In this document: positions 8,927 to 18,664 of the stretch, one piece after another
Position numbering within the stretch: the first letter of the stretch is position 1
Layout: each line of letters begins with the position of its first letter
Source: Aquimarina amphilecti
GTDB taxonomy: Bacteria > Bacteroidota > Bacteroidia > Flavobacteriales > Flavobacteriaceae
Direction: 5' to 3'
Assembly: GCF_900109375.1 (NCBI RefSeq)
Contig: NZ_FOAB01000006.1
Location: 363,097 to 427,096 of the forward strand
DNA length: 64,000 nt
Notes under the pieces: model-generated
The model's input: the letters and a program-made list of their open reading frames with translations, nothing else
What the model was told of the DNA's origin: nothing
Database searches by the model: none
Position numbers and translations under genes: made by a program

Positions 8927-9563
8927 TTTCTTATACATTAAAAAGACTTTTATAATATTCTTTATTTTGATTATATTTTCTTGTAAAGAAAACTCTAACA
9001 AATCATTACCTATATACAATCCTTCAGATTTTAAACCTGAATTAGTAGACAGAAATCTTCGCCAAAAAAATAAAAATCATACTGTTGCAGATTTCAGCCT
9101 CATCAACCAGAATGGGGATACTATAACTCAAGAAAATTACAAGGACAAAATTTATATCACCGACTTCTTTTTCACACGTTGTATAAGTATTTGCCCAATT
9201 ATGAGCAATAATATAGCCATATTACAAAAAGAGTTTTTAAATAATAATGATATTATGTTCTTATCACTATCTGTGACTCCCGAAATAGATAACGTATCAG
9301 TTTTAAGAGAATATGCCACAAATAAAGGAGTGATAGATAAAAAGTGGAATATTACAACAGGAAATAAAAAGCATATTTACGAATTGGCTCGTAAAAGCTA
9401 TTTTGCTGTTGTAGAGCAAGGCGATGGCGGTTTACAAGATTTTATTCATACACCAAACTTCACGTTAATAGATAAGAATAAACAAATCCGTGGTATGTAT
9501 GACGGTACTAATAAGGATGAAATACAACGTTTAATTAAAGATATTAAATTACTACGAAACTAA
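8916..9563 (+). CDS. Sco1/SenC-like lipoprotein (thioredoxin fold, copper-binding motif)
   Basis: The protein has 215 residues from the ATG at 8916. A longer reading from TTG at 8901 is less likely because it would put charged residues before the signal sequence. The lipobox (IIFSC, Cys 23) anchors it in a membrane. The domain is the SCO1/SenC thioredoxin fold with CxxxC in FFFTRCISICP (Cys 89 and Cys 93) and the third copper ligand His in DFIHTPNF (about 178). Sco proteins deliver copper to the CuA site of cytochrome c oxidase or act as thiol oxidoreductases. The gene overlaps the hydroxylase gene by 11 bp, and no oxidase genes are adjacent. A role in the redox state of neighbouring envelope proteins is equally possible. 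Confidence 0.85.
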   Translation: MMNNFLYIKKTFIIFFILIIFSCKENSNKSLPIYNPSDFKPELVDRNLRQKNKNHTVADFSLINQNGDTITQENYKDKIYITDFFFTRCISICPIMSNNIAILQKEFLNNNDIMFLSLSVTPEIDNVSVLREYATNKGVIDKKWNITTGNKKHIYELARKSYFAVVEQGDGGLQDFIHTPNFTLIDKNKQIRGMYDGTNKDEIQRLIKDIKLLRN

Positions 9564-9659
9564 TTGTAGTATTCTCCTCATGAAACATTTTTATTTTGAG
9601 AACTATTTGTATCTTTTTTAACTAATCATTTGTGCACTATTATATTTCAATAATGAAAC

Positions 9660-10127
9660 ATGATGAATAAAAAAATACAAGTAAAATGGTAGGAAGGTAA
9701 AGTGGTAGGATATGATTGCATAACACTTATGGAGATGGTACCGTAATTAGAGGAAATATCTATGAAGTAATAATAACAGAAACCAGTAAAAGTAAACGTT
9801 GCTGGTTTCCTCTCTGTGATACTGTGTTAAAAGGGATAGAAAAATACGAAGAAGACGTCTGGACAGAGATTGATATTTCTTACGGAGCTTTTGAATATGA
9901 TAATCAAAAATTTGTATTTGGTCCTGGAGCCATTGGGAACGAAGGTTATATAGCTTCAATAACACTAACAGGCGAATTAAATTCGTCTATTTTTTTACTT
10001 TTTAAACCCTATTCATAAAGCTGAAGTAGAAAACGAACATCTAATTTGTTATGGGAATACAGGAGCAATTATTGATATTGATCTAAATAATATTACCAAA
10101 ATAGAGGTGCTTCAGCAAAACGATTGA
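9660..10127 (+). pseudogene. Frame-disrupted remnant of a small protein gene of unknown function
   Basis: Three stretches of coherent coding potential join in two frames. From ATG 9660/9663 the frame gives MNKKIQVKW, then a TAG at 9690, then EGKVVGYD. The frame shifts near 9712-9720 into a 100-codon stretch (HNTYGDGTVIRGNIYEV onwards, to the stop at 10016-10018). Near 10000, in a T-rich run, it returns to the first frame (HKAEVENEHLICYGNTG onwards), ending at TGA 10125-10127. A single ancestral protein of about 155 residues explains all three parts. No domain was recognised. Sequencing error in the homopolymer could explain one shift but not the in-frame stop as well. Confidence 0.6.
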
Positions 10128-10834
10128 GCTATATCGTAATTATGTAAGTTATTTTGGTTAAACATTTATAAGATATAGAACAATTTATTACTGATTAAAA
10201 ATCATAATAATTACGATTTAATTTTTTAAACTCATTTACCATCTTCTCTTTTTAGTTTATTACTCTTCTGGTTATTAATTTATTGAGTTTAAAAAGTGGT
10301 TTCTATACAATTAAAATGTTTGTTAAATAGGACACTATTTTTTCACTTTAGAGTAAGAAATATTTCAAAAAAGTAATTTTTGAGAAGAAAAAACTGAAAA
10401 AGTGGTTTTTTCCCCTAAATGTTAATTGTTAAAAAAGGGTTTTTTCCCCTAAATTATTCATTTTTTTATTGTTTATTACTTGTATTAAATGATTTTATTT
10501 GTAGTACGAAAACTTTTTTTCGTGTTAAAACATGTTAAAAAAAATGTTAAATGCATAAAAAAGCGATGAAATACACGTTTTTTTAACATAACGTAAAACT
10601 ATTGCGGTTTTACCGCAGACAACTAAACCGTGATTAATTTACTTTTACAATGCGCTGGTAATCAGAGCTCAATACTAGTGCAAACGATGCGATCTTCAGG
10701 AAGCCCCAGAAGAAATACGAACCATTAAGAATAAGAAATAACGTTTTTAAAAAAAGAACAAAGAATTATTCTAGCGTACTTTAGGAAACTACTTATGATA
10801 GATTTAATAGAGTACATTCATACCTAAACATACA
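10128..10834. other. AT-rich non-coding stretch with short direct repeats and small hairpins
   Basis: About 700 bp with no convincing ORF on either strand. Visible structure: a 17-bp perfect direct repeat GGTTTTTTCCCCTAAAT at 10404-10420 and 10438-10454 (34-bp period). There is a dyad ACGAAAA/TTTTCGT (10506-10523, 4-base loop) and a dyad TGCGGT/ACCGCA (10603-10617, 3-base loop). AAAAAGTGGTTT also occurs twice (10291 and 10397). The stretch from 10640 to 10760 is less AT-rich and may be a coding remnant, but no start or family could be assigned. It probably contains the promoter region of the glycosyltransferase gene. Confidence 0.5.
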
Positions 10835-11647
10835 ATGACTAAAAGGACAGGAATTATTATTCCGGCCTATAATGAATATTATAGACTGGACAAGGAGAAG
10901 TTTTGCAATTTTTTAACCAATCACGATGATTATTATTTATGTTTTGTAAACGATGGGAGTACAGACGATACTTCTAGAATGTTACATCAATTGAAAAAGA
11001 CTAATGAAAAAAAGATTCACGTAATAGATTTAGAGAAAAATCAAGGTAAAGCTACCGCTGTACAAACAGGGGCAAACTACCTAAACTCTTTACCTTTTAT
11101 TGATAATGTAGCATTTTTGGATGCAGATCTTTCTACCTCCTTAGAAGAATTAGATAGGTTAGTACAAAAACTTAATAGTGAGAGTAAACTATCAATGGTT
11201 TTCGGTTCTAGAAAATCTGATGATTCAGATGATATAAAGAGAAGTTTTACAAGAAAGGCTTTATCCAATTTTGTAGGATTTTTTATTCAATTTATTTTAC
11301 AGTTACCCATAAAGGATACGCAGTGTGGAGCAAAAGTTTTCAAAAAGGAAATTATCAAAAACATTTATCATAGAAAGTTCATTAGCAAATGGTTGTTCGA
11401 TATAGAAATTTTTCTTCGACTTAAGAAACACATTGGATTGAATGATTTATTGAATACTATAAGTGAAGAACCCTTAGATAGTTGGATAGAAGTAGAAGGG
11501 TCTAAAATTACTTTAAAAGATTCATTCCTGATTCCCCTTAATTTAATTCTTATCTGGATTAATTATGTGAATATTTTTAAAAGGAAAAGCACACCTGTTT
11601 TACAACCTATTTTTAATCAAAAAAAAGAAATGTCTATGGTTAAATAA
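10835..11647 (+). CDS. Family 2 glycosyltransferase (polyprenyl-phosphate sugar transferase type)
   Basis: The protein has 270 residues with a GT-A fold: IIPAYNE at the N-terminus, NDGSTDDT (39-46), the metal/nucleotide-sugar DxD as LDADLS (DAD 96-98), GSRK, and DTQCGAKVFKK. This pattern matches the DPM1/dolichyl-phosphate beta-glucosyltransferase branch, which loads a sugar onto a lipid phosphate carrier. Two moderately hydrophobic stretches (about 150-165 and 230-245) may be peripheral membrane anchors. The gene stands alone between an AT-rich gap and a long secreted-protein gene. Whether it serves glycan synthesis or protein O-glycosylation cannot be told. Confidence 0.85.
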   Translation: MTKRTGIIIPAYNEYYRLDKEKFCNFLTNHDDYYLCFVNDGSTDDTSRMLHQLKKTNEKKIHVIDLEKNQGKATAVQTGANYLNSLPFIDNVAFLDADLSTSLEELDRLVQKLNSESKLSMVFGSRKSDDSDDIKRSFTRKALSNFVGFFIQFILQLPIKDTQCGAKVFKKEIIKNIYHRKFISKWLFDIEIFLRLKKHIGLNDLLNTISEEPLDSWIEVEGSKITLKDSFLIPLNLILIWINYVNIFKRKSTPVLQPIFNQKKEMSMVK

Positions 11648-11806
11648 CTACTTTGTTTATTGTTAAAACCTCAATAAAAATAAGGTGCGATATTAATATT
11701 AAGAGCACTCTTGTTATAACTATGTCATAAAAAAATAAGTGTTATGTATTCATGAAGTTTGGTAGAAAATAATATGTAAGACCTTGACAAAACAACTTTA
11801 TCTCCA

Positions 11807-14800
11807 ATGAAAAAAACTTTACTATTGATACTATTACTTGTTACTGTGAAATTTTCATACGCTCAACTTCCATTTGATTGTGATGAAGCTAACTTTTATC
11901 AAGTAATTTCAGGATCATTACGATCTTATGATCCAGTGACAGGTACCTATTCCGAACCATTACATACTACTCCGAGTTATAATGCTGGAGGATATAATGT
12001 GGTCGATGATTTCTTATATGCAATCAGAAGTAATGATAAGCATTTATTGCGAATTGGTACAGATCAAGTAATTGATCTAGGAGCTGTAGCCTCTAATGGA
12101 GGTGTCAGTTTTGGTGGAGGTTATGCTGCTGACGTGGATGATCAGGGTAACTTATGGGTTTTCCAAAATGCACAAGGAAGGCAATCTTTTCATAAAATTG
12201 TTAATCTTCAGAGTTATGATGGATCAACTTCTCCAACTTTCGAAATAATAGTAGCGGATCAAGCCTCTCCTAATACGTGTGCAGATATTGTTTTTATAGA
12301 TGGTAATCTCTATGGCGGTAGTAAAGGAAAAGTATATAAATGGGATTTGTCATCATCGACTCCAGTCTTTAGTTCTAAAACAGTAACAGATTTACCTAAT
12401 GACACTTTTGGAGCCTGTTATACTGATACCAGTAATAGATTGTATGTATCTAGTAATAAAGGAGGTTTACATTTGGTCAATGATTATGAAGATGTCTCAC
12501 CTTTTGCTACGTTATTAAATAATACAGATGTAACGAATCAGAACGATGGTTTTAAATGTGCAGCAGGTGTTTCGCCAATTGATGCTGATGGAGATGAGGT
12601 ACTAGACCCTTTTGATAAAGATACTGATGGAGATGGTATACCAGATGTTGTAGAAGGAGGAGGAATAGATCCTTATGGAGATGATGATAATGATGGGATT
12701 TTTAATTACTTAGATCCTGATTTTGGTAATACATGTAATAGTGGAGTTTCTTTAGCCTTTGATATTGATAGAGATGGTATTCCTAATGCGTTAGATTTAG
12801 ATAGCGATAATGACGGGATTTATGATATTGTAGAGGCAGGTCTCGGAGATTATGATACTAATGGTGATGGTTTGTATAATAGTGAAGATACCGGTTTTCA
12901 AGATTCTGATTTGGATGGTATAGCAGATGTAGTTGATGTTGATCAAACAGGAGTTGCATTTTTTCCAGATGATGCTGATGGAGATTTAATTTATGATCCT
13001 TACGATATTGATGCCGATCAAGATGGGATTATAGATCTTATTGAAGGACAAAACCGTGAAACCTTTGTTTCTTTATCCGGATTGGATCAGGATAGAGATG
13101 GAGTAGATGATGCGTTTGATCCTGATCAAGGTGGAACTCCTCAGGGATATCAAAATACCGATAATACCGATAACCCGGATTTTCTTGATACAGATTCAAA
13201 CAATGATGGAGTTTTAGACACTGTAGACGCATATGATACCAATAATGATGGTATAGCAGATACCGTTCTAGCTAACAACGATTTTGATCAGGATGGACTT
13301 GATGATGGTTTTGACACAAAAGAAACTGTTTTTGATTCAGAAAATGGAAGTCAAACACCAAGCAGTTTTCCTGTTGCTAGTACTGCAGAACGTTATCGAT
13401 TTTTAGGAACATATGATGTAGATGGTGTCCCGGATTATTTAGTAGGAGACGTCAGTATAGATACTGATCTTTTAACCAAAATTGATACCGCATTACCTGA
13501 AGGTAATTCAGTAGTAGGTTTAAATCCTAATTATATTTATGGAGGTTATGATACGGATATTATATTAGAACAATCTACAAATGTTGCTATTACTTTTATT
13601 AATGAAAATACATTATATGAAAATATCTTAGGGTATTATACATATGATATAAATTCGCCGTTAACAAAGGCTCCAGAACCAGAAGATATTACTGTGATCT
13701 TACCTAATTCTTCTGCTTCAGGAAGTGGTGGTGGATTGATTACAGGTAATACAGTTAATCTAGGAAGTTTTCCAGCTAATACAGGAATTGGATGGGTTTT
13801 ATTAGTAGATGCATGGGATACTAATGATATAGATGAAGGAATTTGGCAATTGTATTCTCAGGCTGAGTTTAATCCAGAATGTGATGAGTCATTACGACCA
13901 CATAACATATTACTAAAAGATGATGAAAAGGAAGCAGTTATATTAGGGTTTGAAGATGAAAGAAGAGATTATCCGAGCGTTGATAATGATTTTAATGATA
14001 TACTATTTTATATTACCGCAGATCAATATTCTGCTATTAAAACAAGTAATATAATTGATTTGGAAGAAGAAAGCGAGGTAACTTCAGCTAATGATGGTGG
14101 ATTAGAAAGTAATGGAGATTTAGCTACTTTAATAGCAAAAAGAAATTTTATTAGATCAAAGACTAATGAAGTTTACAATAAGAAAAAATTACAAAAAGAG
14201 TTTAAGCCAGGCCGTATATCCTATAAAACGAGAAATAATGATGATTTGAGTATTTATTTTCCACAAACTGGAGCTTCTGGAACAGAAACTTCTTATGTTT
14301 CTACACCAGAAGATTTAATAGGTATAACAAATGCATCTTCTGTATTCTCGATTGATTATTACAATGATGAAAGTAGAGTTGGCGCTGGTTTAGCTACAGT
14401 AACAAGTGGAACAATTTATGATCATTCTAAAACAATTTGTGACCGATTAAATGGTTCAGTTGTAGAGGATATAAGAACTCTTAGCGTTAGAGACTATGTT
14501 TTGGTAAATACCAAGATAAGAAGACCTTCGGGAGAATTAGAACAAGCGCTACATTTTTCAGTTAGAATAGATGAATTTCAAAATGAGTTATACAGCCTTT
14601 GGAATATTGATCAATATCCAGAAGGAGATTATTTAAACTTTCAAATTTGGGGTGGTTCTATTCCACAGGTAGTAAATATTGCGAATACCATTATTGATAA
14701 ACTTTTAGAAGAAAAAGGTTTAGGTAAAATGTTTATTCCCTCTAATATTCCAGAAGTATTTGTACAAAAAGGTTATTACAAAGAGGGGAAATTGATTTTA

Positions 14801-15790
14801 GATATTATTAATAAAAATCAGATTGATTATTTTGATTTTAGAGGTAATAAAAGAGTCACAGAATTATCTGAAGAGGAACTAATTACTTCATCAATTTCAT
14901 TATCTGGATCTTATCAAGAGACTATTACTATAGATACAGGATATTTGTTTGATATTGGATTTGCAGTAACAGTAAATGATAAAACAGATGCTTTGTATCT
15001 CGCAGATGGACCTTGGGGACTTGATTATAGTCCAGATGGTGTAGATGTTACTAATTTTGATATTGTAAAGGAAGAAATTACAGAAGAAAACCGTGAAAAC
15101 TACTATTTGGTAGAAAGAGATGTAGTGGTTCAAGGTTCGGTAAAAGAAACATTGAATATATTTAGAAGTGTTCTAGGAGGAGATTTAACATTGAACGTTT
15201 CTGAATACAATGAATTAGAATTTAAATTAGTAGCGAATACAGAAATAGAAGTTATTCTTGTAAATAAAGAATTAACAGATTGGGAAGATCGATTACGGTA
15301 TACTATTTCTGGAGATGGAAATGAGCAAGTATTTAATATACCATTTTCTGAGTTTACGAATACCGAAGGAGATAATGGAGATCAGTTAAATGATATAAGA
15401 AGTGTAGTTTTTTCTATCCAAGGAGATTATGTGGACTTTTCTTCTTTTGATGTGAATATTTCTAACCTAGCATTCACCAAAAGTCAGGAGTTAGAAGAGA
15501 CTGAAGATGAAAGTGATGATGAAGTTGAAGATGTGTCTATTAGTCAATTAGTTACTTACCCAAATCCATTTAGGGAATCTACGAATATCGCATTGCCTAA
15601 CTCTCATAAAAAGATAAATTTAAGAGTGATTGATGTTCTAGGGAAAGTAGTACAGGAGGAATCAGAAAATTCGATTAATCCATTTAGCACAGTGACTTTT
15701 ATTCCCAAAAACTTAAGTCCAGGAATATATAGGTATATTGTTATAGGAGACCAATCAACCAAGTATGTTGGGAGTTTTATGATTTATTGA
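11807..15790 (+). CDS. Large type IX-secreted protein with calcium-binding repeats and DUF4114
   Basis: The protein has 1327 residues. A signal peptide ([11 protein letters not shown]...SYAQ) is followed by a beta-propeller-like region (about 25-255). Next, about 260-510 is rich in DxDxDG loops ([31 protein letters not shown]), thrombospondin type 3-like calcium-binding repeats. A DUF4114 domain with [19 protein letters not shown] lies at about 640-745. A long region without a family I recognise follows (about 750-1220). The C-terminus is a type A sorting domain (TYPNPF...VIDVLGKVV...[10 protein letters not shown]) for type IX secretion and surface attachment or release. The many Asp-rich loops imply folding in calcium-rich sea water. 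Its role is likely adhesion, matrix or substrate binding; no catalytic motif was found. A strong terminator follows. Confidence 0.87.
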   Translation: MKKTLLLILLLVTVKFSYAQLPFDCDEANFYQVISGSLRSYDPVTGTYSEPLHTTPSYNAGGYNVVDDFLYAIRSNDKHLLRIGTDQVIDLGAVASNGGVSFGGGYAADVDDQGNLWVFQNAQGRQSFHKIVNLQSYDGSTSPTFEIIVADQASPNTCADIVFIDGNLYGGSKGKVYKWDLSSSTPVFSSKTVTDLPNDTFGACYTDTSNRLYVSSNKGGLHLVNDYEDVSPFATLLNNTDVTNQNDGFKCAAGVSPIDADGDEVLDPFDKDTDGDGIPDVVEGGGIDPYGDDDNDGIFNYLDPDFGNTCNSGVSLAFDIDRDGIPNALDLDSDNDGIYDIVEAGLGDYDTNGDGLYNSEDTGFQDSDLDGIADVVDVDQTGVAFFPDDADGDLIYDPYDIDADQDGIIDLIEGQNRETFVSLSGLDQDRDGVDDAFDPDQGGTPQGYQNTDNTDNPDFLDTDSNNDGVLDTVDAYDTNNDGIADTVLANNDFDQDGLDDGFDTKETVFDSENGSQTPSSFPVASTAERYRFLGTYDVDGVPDYLVGDVSIDTDLLTKIDTALPEGNSVVGLNPNYIYGGYDTDIILEQSTNVAITFINENTLYENILGYYTYDINSPLTKAPEPEDITVILPNSSASGSGGGLITGNTVNLGSFPANTGIGWVLLVDAWDTNDIDEGIWQLYSQAEFNPECDESLRPHNILLKDDEKEAVILGFEDERRDYPSVDNDFNDILFYITADQYSAIKTSNIIDLEEESEVTSANDGGLESNGDLATLIAKRNFIRSKTNEVYNKKKLQKEFKPGRISYKTRNNDDLSIYFPQTGASGTETSYVSTPEDLIGITNASSVFSIDYYNDESRVGAGLATVTSGTIYDHSKTICDRLNGSVVEDIRTLSVRDYVLVNTKIRRPSGELEQALHFSVRIDEFQNELYSLWNIDQYPEGDYLNFQIWGGSIPQVVNIANTIIDKLLEEKGLGKMFIPSNIPEVFVQKGYYKEGKLILDIINKNQIDYFDFRGNKRVTELSEEELITSSISLSGSYQETITIDTGYLFDIGFAVTVNDKTDALYLADGPWGLDYSPDGVDVTNFDIVKEEITEENRENYYLVERDVVVQGSVKETLNIFRSVLGGDLTLNVSEYNELEFKLVANTEIEVILVNKELTDWEDRLRYTISGDGNEQVFNIPFSEFTNTEGDNGDQLNDIRSVVFSIQGDYVDFSSFDVNISNLAFTKSQELEETEDESDDEVEDVSISQLVTYPNPFRESTNIALPNSHKKINLRVIDVLGKVVQEESENSINPFSTVTFIPKNLSPGIYRYIVIGDQSTKYVGSFMIY

Positions 15791-15830
15791 TAGACCTATT
15801 TTATTTGTAATACGATTAGTCAATAAAATA

Positions 15831-15880
15831 AAAAAGATCACTCGTTCCAATTATTATTATATTGGAGTGAGTGATCTTTT
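15831..15880 (+). terminator. Rho-independent terminator after the 1327-residue protein gene
   Basis: A 12-bp stem AAAAGATCACTC (15832-15843) pairs with GAGTGATCTTTT (15869-15880). It is extended inward by TCCAAT/ATTGGA beyond a 2x2 internal loop. The stem ends in a T-run on the plus strand. Confidence 0.85.
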
Positions 15881-15928
15881 GCATCTGTATTGATTTTAAT
15901 TACTTTTGGGTCTAAACTTAGATTAACA

Positions 15929-16468
15929 ATGAAAAATATTCTCGCAATTGCAGGTTCTAATAGCAGTACTTCTATCAATCAAAAACTTGTTGAATATGTG
16001 GCTAAAGAAATATCTGATCATAAAATTAAAATATTGAAATTAGTAAATTATCCAATGCCAATTTATAGTGAAGATGAAGAAAGGGAGAATGGATTTCCAG
16101 GAATGGCTTTAGGTTTAAAACAGGAAATATCTGAAGCAGATGCTTTGATTATTTCTGTAAATGAACATAATGGTAGCTGGAGTGCGTTTTTTAAAAATGT
16201 AATTGATTGGTTATCTCGATTAGATCGTAATTTTTTAGAAGGAAAAAAAATATTATTGATGAGCACTTCTCCTGGTCAAAGAGGAGGTTTGAGTTCTTTG
16301 GAATTTGCAAAAAACGTGTTTCCTAGGTTTGGAGGTGAGATTATAGAAAGTTTTAGTTTCCCATCGTTTCAAGCTAATTTTTCTGTAGAAAATAATGAAG
16401 TTACAGATGAAACACTTTTGTTGGGATTAAACGAAGTTCTAAGTACTTTTGCGCATCAGATTAAATAA
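15929..16468 (+). CDS. NADPH-dependent FMN reductase family protein
   Basis: The protein has 179 residues from the ATG at 15929, which begins MKNILAIAGSNSSTSIN. Starts further upstream lie in the spacer after the terminator and would add residues foreign to the family. The flavodoxin-like fold shows the phosphate-binding loop GSNSSTSIN, the PMPIYSEDEE segment and the NEHNGSWSAFFKNVIDWLSR segment typical of NAD(P)H:FMN/quinone reductases (ArsH/YieF/ChrR type). It should be a cytosolic flavin or quinone reductase with no fixed pathway. Its stop is 3 bp before pabB, so the two are co-transcribed. Confidence 0.87.
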   Translation: MKNILAIAGSNSSTSINQKLVEYVAKEISDHKIKILKLVNYPMPIYSEDEERENGFPGMALGLKQEISEADALIISVNEHNGSWSAFFKNVIDWLSRLDRNFLEGKKILLMSTSPGQRGGLSSLEFAKNVFPRFGGEIIESFSFPSFQANFSVENNEVTDETLLLGLNEVLSTFAHQIK

Positions 16469-16471
16469 CTC

Positions 16472-17782
16472 GTGCGTACTACCAAGACCTATATTCTAGA
16501 AAACTCTTCAGAGTTTAAAATCAAATTATTGCAATGGGCACAACAATTTGACGAAATTGTATGGTTGGATTCTAATAGGTATTCTCAACAATATTCTAGT
16601 TATGATGTAGTTTTAGCAGTAGATGCTTTAACTGCTATAAAAACAGATTATCATACGGGTTTTGATAAATTAAAAGAATACCAAGAACAGACTGCGGATT
16701 GGATTTTCGGATATCTATCTTATGATCTAAAGAATGATACCGAGAAATTAACTTCAGAAAACTTGGATAGTTTAGATTTTCCTGACTTATATTTTTTTCA
16801 ACCTAAAAAGTTGTTTTTTTTGAAAGATAATAGTTTAGAAATTAGATATCTAAATATGGTTGATGATGAGATAGAAGAAGATTATCAATTTATCCAGACA
16901 TTTCCTTCTTTTATAAAAGTTCCTAAAGAAGACACCTCGTGTGGTAAGGTTAAAATAAGTTTACGGATTACTAAAGATGTCTATAAACATAAGATTCAAC
17001 AAATGCTTGCCCATATTCAAAGAGGAGATATTTATGAAGCGAATTTTTGTCAAGAGTTTTTTGCTGAGAATAGTTGCATAGCTCCTTTAGAAACATATCA
17101 TCATCTTAATCAAATTTCGAAACCACCATTCGCAACTTTTTTTAGAAGAGATAATCAATATCTGTTATCTGCTTCACCAGAAAGATATTTAAGAAAGGAA
17201 GGGAATAGGATTATTTCGCAACCAATAAAAGGAACGGCTAAACGTTCGCAAATAGATAAAGAGGATAAAAGACTAATTAAGGAATTAGAAAATGATCCTA
17301 AAGAACGTTCAGAAAATGTAATGATCGTAGATCTCGTAAGAAACGATCTTTCTAGAACTGCAAAAAAAGGTGCGGTGCAAGTAGAAGAGTTATGTAAAGT
17401 GTATACATTTCCGCAGGTACATCAAATGATTTCTACGGTAGTATCTGAGATCAGTCCAGAAACATCGCCTGTGGATGTTATAAGAACTACATTTCCAATG
17501 GGGAGTATGACTGGAGCTCCTAAAATTTCTGCAATGGAGATTATAGAGAATTTAGAAACTTCTAAAAGAGGTTTGTATAGTGGAGCAGTTGGATATTTTA
17601 CACCAAAAGGTGATTTTGATTTTAATGTGGTTATAAGAAGTATATTATATAATGAAGACAAACGATATATATCTTATACCGTCGGTGGAGCTATTACGGC
17701 TAAATCTGACCCAGATAAAGAATACGAAGAGTGCCTGATCAAAGCAAAAGCAATGAGAGAGGTATTAGAAGGGGTGTCGTAG
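16472..17782 (+). CDS. pabB: Aminodeoxychorismate synthase component I (PabB)
   Basis: The protein has 436 residues, started from GTG at 16472, 3 bp after the previous stop; no ATG is available nearby. It is a chorismate-binding enzyme with ASPERYL, QPIKGTAKR, MIVDLVRNDLSRTA and GSMTGAPKISAMEIIE, the last containing the Mg/chorismate site. The Lys in PIKGT is the residue that forms the covalent intermediate in PabB, where anthranilate synthase TrpE has Ala (PIAGT), so aminodeoxychorismate synthase is preferred. It makes 4-amino-4-deoxychorismate for folate, using ammonia from a PabA partner not encoded here. The neighbouring pabB, tilS and dsbD suggest an ordinary housekeeping region. Confidence 0.9.
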   Translation: MRTTKTYILENSSEFKIKLLQWAQQFDEIVWLDSNRYSQQYSSYDVVLAVDALTAIKTDYHTGFDKLKEYQEQTADWIFGYLSYDLKNDTEKLTSENLDSLDFPDLYFFQPKKLFFLKDNSLEIRYLNMVDDEIEEDYQFIQTFPSFIKVPKEDTSCGKVKISLRITKDVYKHKIQQMLAHIQRGDIYEANFCQEFFAENSCIAPLETYHHLNQISKPPFATFFRRDNQYLLSASPERYLRKEGNRIISQPIKGTAKRSQIDKEDKRLIKELENDPKERSENVMIVDLVRNDLSRTAKKGAVQVEELCKVYTFPQVHQMISTVVSEISPETSPVDVIRTTFPMGSMTGAPKISAMEIIENLETSKRGLYSGAVGYFTPKGDFDFNVVIRSILYNEDKRYISYTVGGAITAKSDPDKEYEECLIKAKAMREVLEGVS

Positions 17783-17800
17783 ATTGATTAATTATCGATA

Positions 17801-18505
17801 TTAAATAAGATTTTTTCTAAAACTTTTTCTAACATCAATAATTGTTTCTTTCACCTGTTGCGCTGTCATGTCTTTAATTCTTGCAATTTCTTCAAAGTTT
17901 AACTTTCCAAAAACAAATAGATCAATAATTTTAGAAGTTTCTAAGGGTAGCCAACTATAAAATTTACCTAATAATTGTTGTTTTTTGTTTTCAGTGGATT
18001 CTTCTGATTCAATTAACTTAAGGATGGCCGAATCTGAGTCGTCATAAATGAATAATTGTTTGTTTTCTGAGTCCTGATGATAAGAGATGTCATTTAGATC
18101 TTCGTTCATTATCAGTTCATTATCACCTTCGGTAGTGTAGTTTTCTTCTAATTTATTAAGTTCGTCTTTTAGAAAGTAATTAGTGCTAATACATCGTTGA
18201 TGCCATCCTTCTTTTGTATAAAGTTCATCGATTAGATGATCAGCAATTCTAAAAAGTTTTAATTCTAGAGATAATTTATCGATATCAATATCTAAATGTT
18301 CTTCGTTATAAAGGTTTACTATAGCGTCGTCTATAATACCATTAGAACAATACATGTTTCTAGGTAAAATTCTAGTGCTTTCTGCAATATAGATTCGATG
18401 TTTTACGTAAGGATGAAGATGAGGTACTACGGATAATAACTTTTTACTGAACTCTTTTTTATGATTATCTTCATAATATCTTGGCATTTCATCTATCCTA
18501 TTCAT
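17801..18505 (-). CDS. Sigma-factor-like protein, C-terminal region-4-like HTH
   Basis: The protein has 234 residues. The C-terminal segment FGKLNFEEIARIKDMTAQQVKETIIDVRKSFRK has the form of a sigma-70 region 4 helix-turn-helix. The N-terminal three quarters is acidic and poorly conserved, with no recognisable region 2 (no -10-binding aromatic helix). It may be a divergent ECF-like factor, an anti-sigma partner or a stand-alone DNA-binding protein. The gene is tail-to-tail with pabB (18 bp) and divergent from tilS (159 bp). I cannot assign a role. Confidence 0.6.
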   Translation of the reverse strand: MNRIDEMPRYYEDNHKKEFSKKLLSVVPHLHPYVKHRIYIAESTRILPRNMYCSNGIIDDAIVNLYNEEHLDIDIDKLSLELKLFRIADHLIDELYTKEGWHQRCISTNYFLKDELNKLEENYTTEGDNELIMNEDLNDISYHQDSENKQLFIYDDSDSAILKLIESEESTENKKQQLLGKFYSWLPLETSKIIDLFVFGKLNFEEIARIKDMTAQQVKETIIDVRKSFRKNLI

Positions 18506-18664
18506 AATATCAAATTTTAAGAGTTCTTTAAAAATAGCAAAAAGTATTGAGTTTTTATGTTAAAAACCTGAATTTCAGATGTTAAAGAAGCTTAAAAGAA
18601 AGGTTTGTTTGCTTTTACAAAATCGTATATTTGATATCAGTCTAAAGACAAATTTTTTAAAATA

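Noticed and set aside
9716..10018. A 100-codon ORF as a stand-alone gene
   Set aside because: It starts at TTG inside a longer broken reading frame, with coherent coding sense continuing both upstream and downstream in another frame. It is treated as part of the pseudogene.
10640..10760. A less AT-rich patch in the gap as a tRNA or gene remnant
   Set aside because: No cloverleaf arms or T-loop sequence could be found. The frames contain early stops and no start, so nothing specific can be claimed.
13038..13232. Minus-strand ORF inside the 1327-residue protein gene
   Set aside because: It is antisense to a strong coding region, with His/Gln-rich composition produced by the complementary Asp codons.
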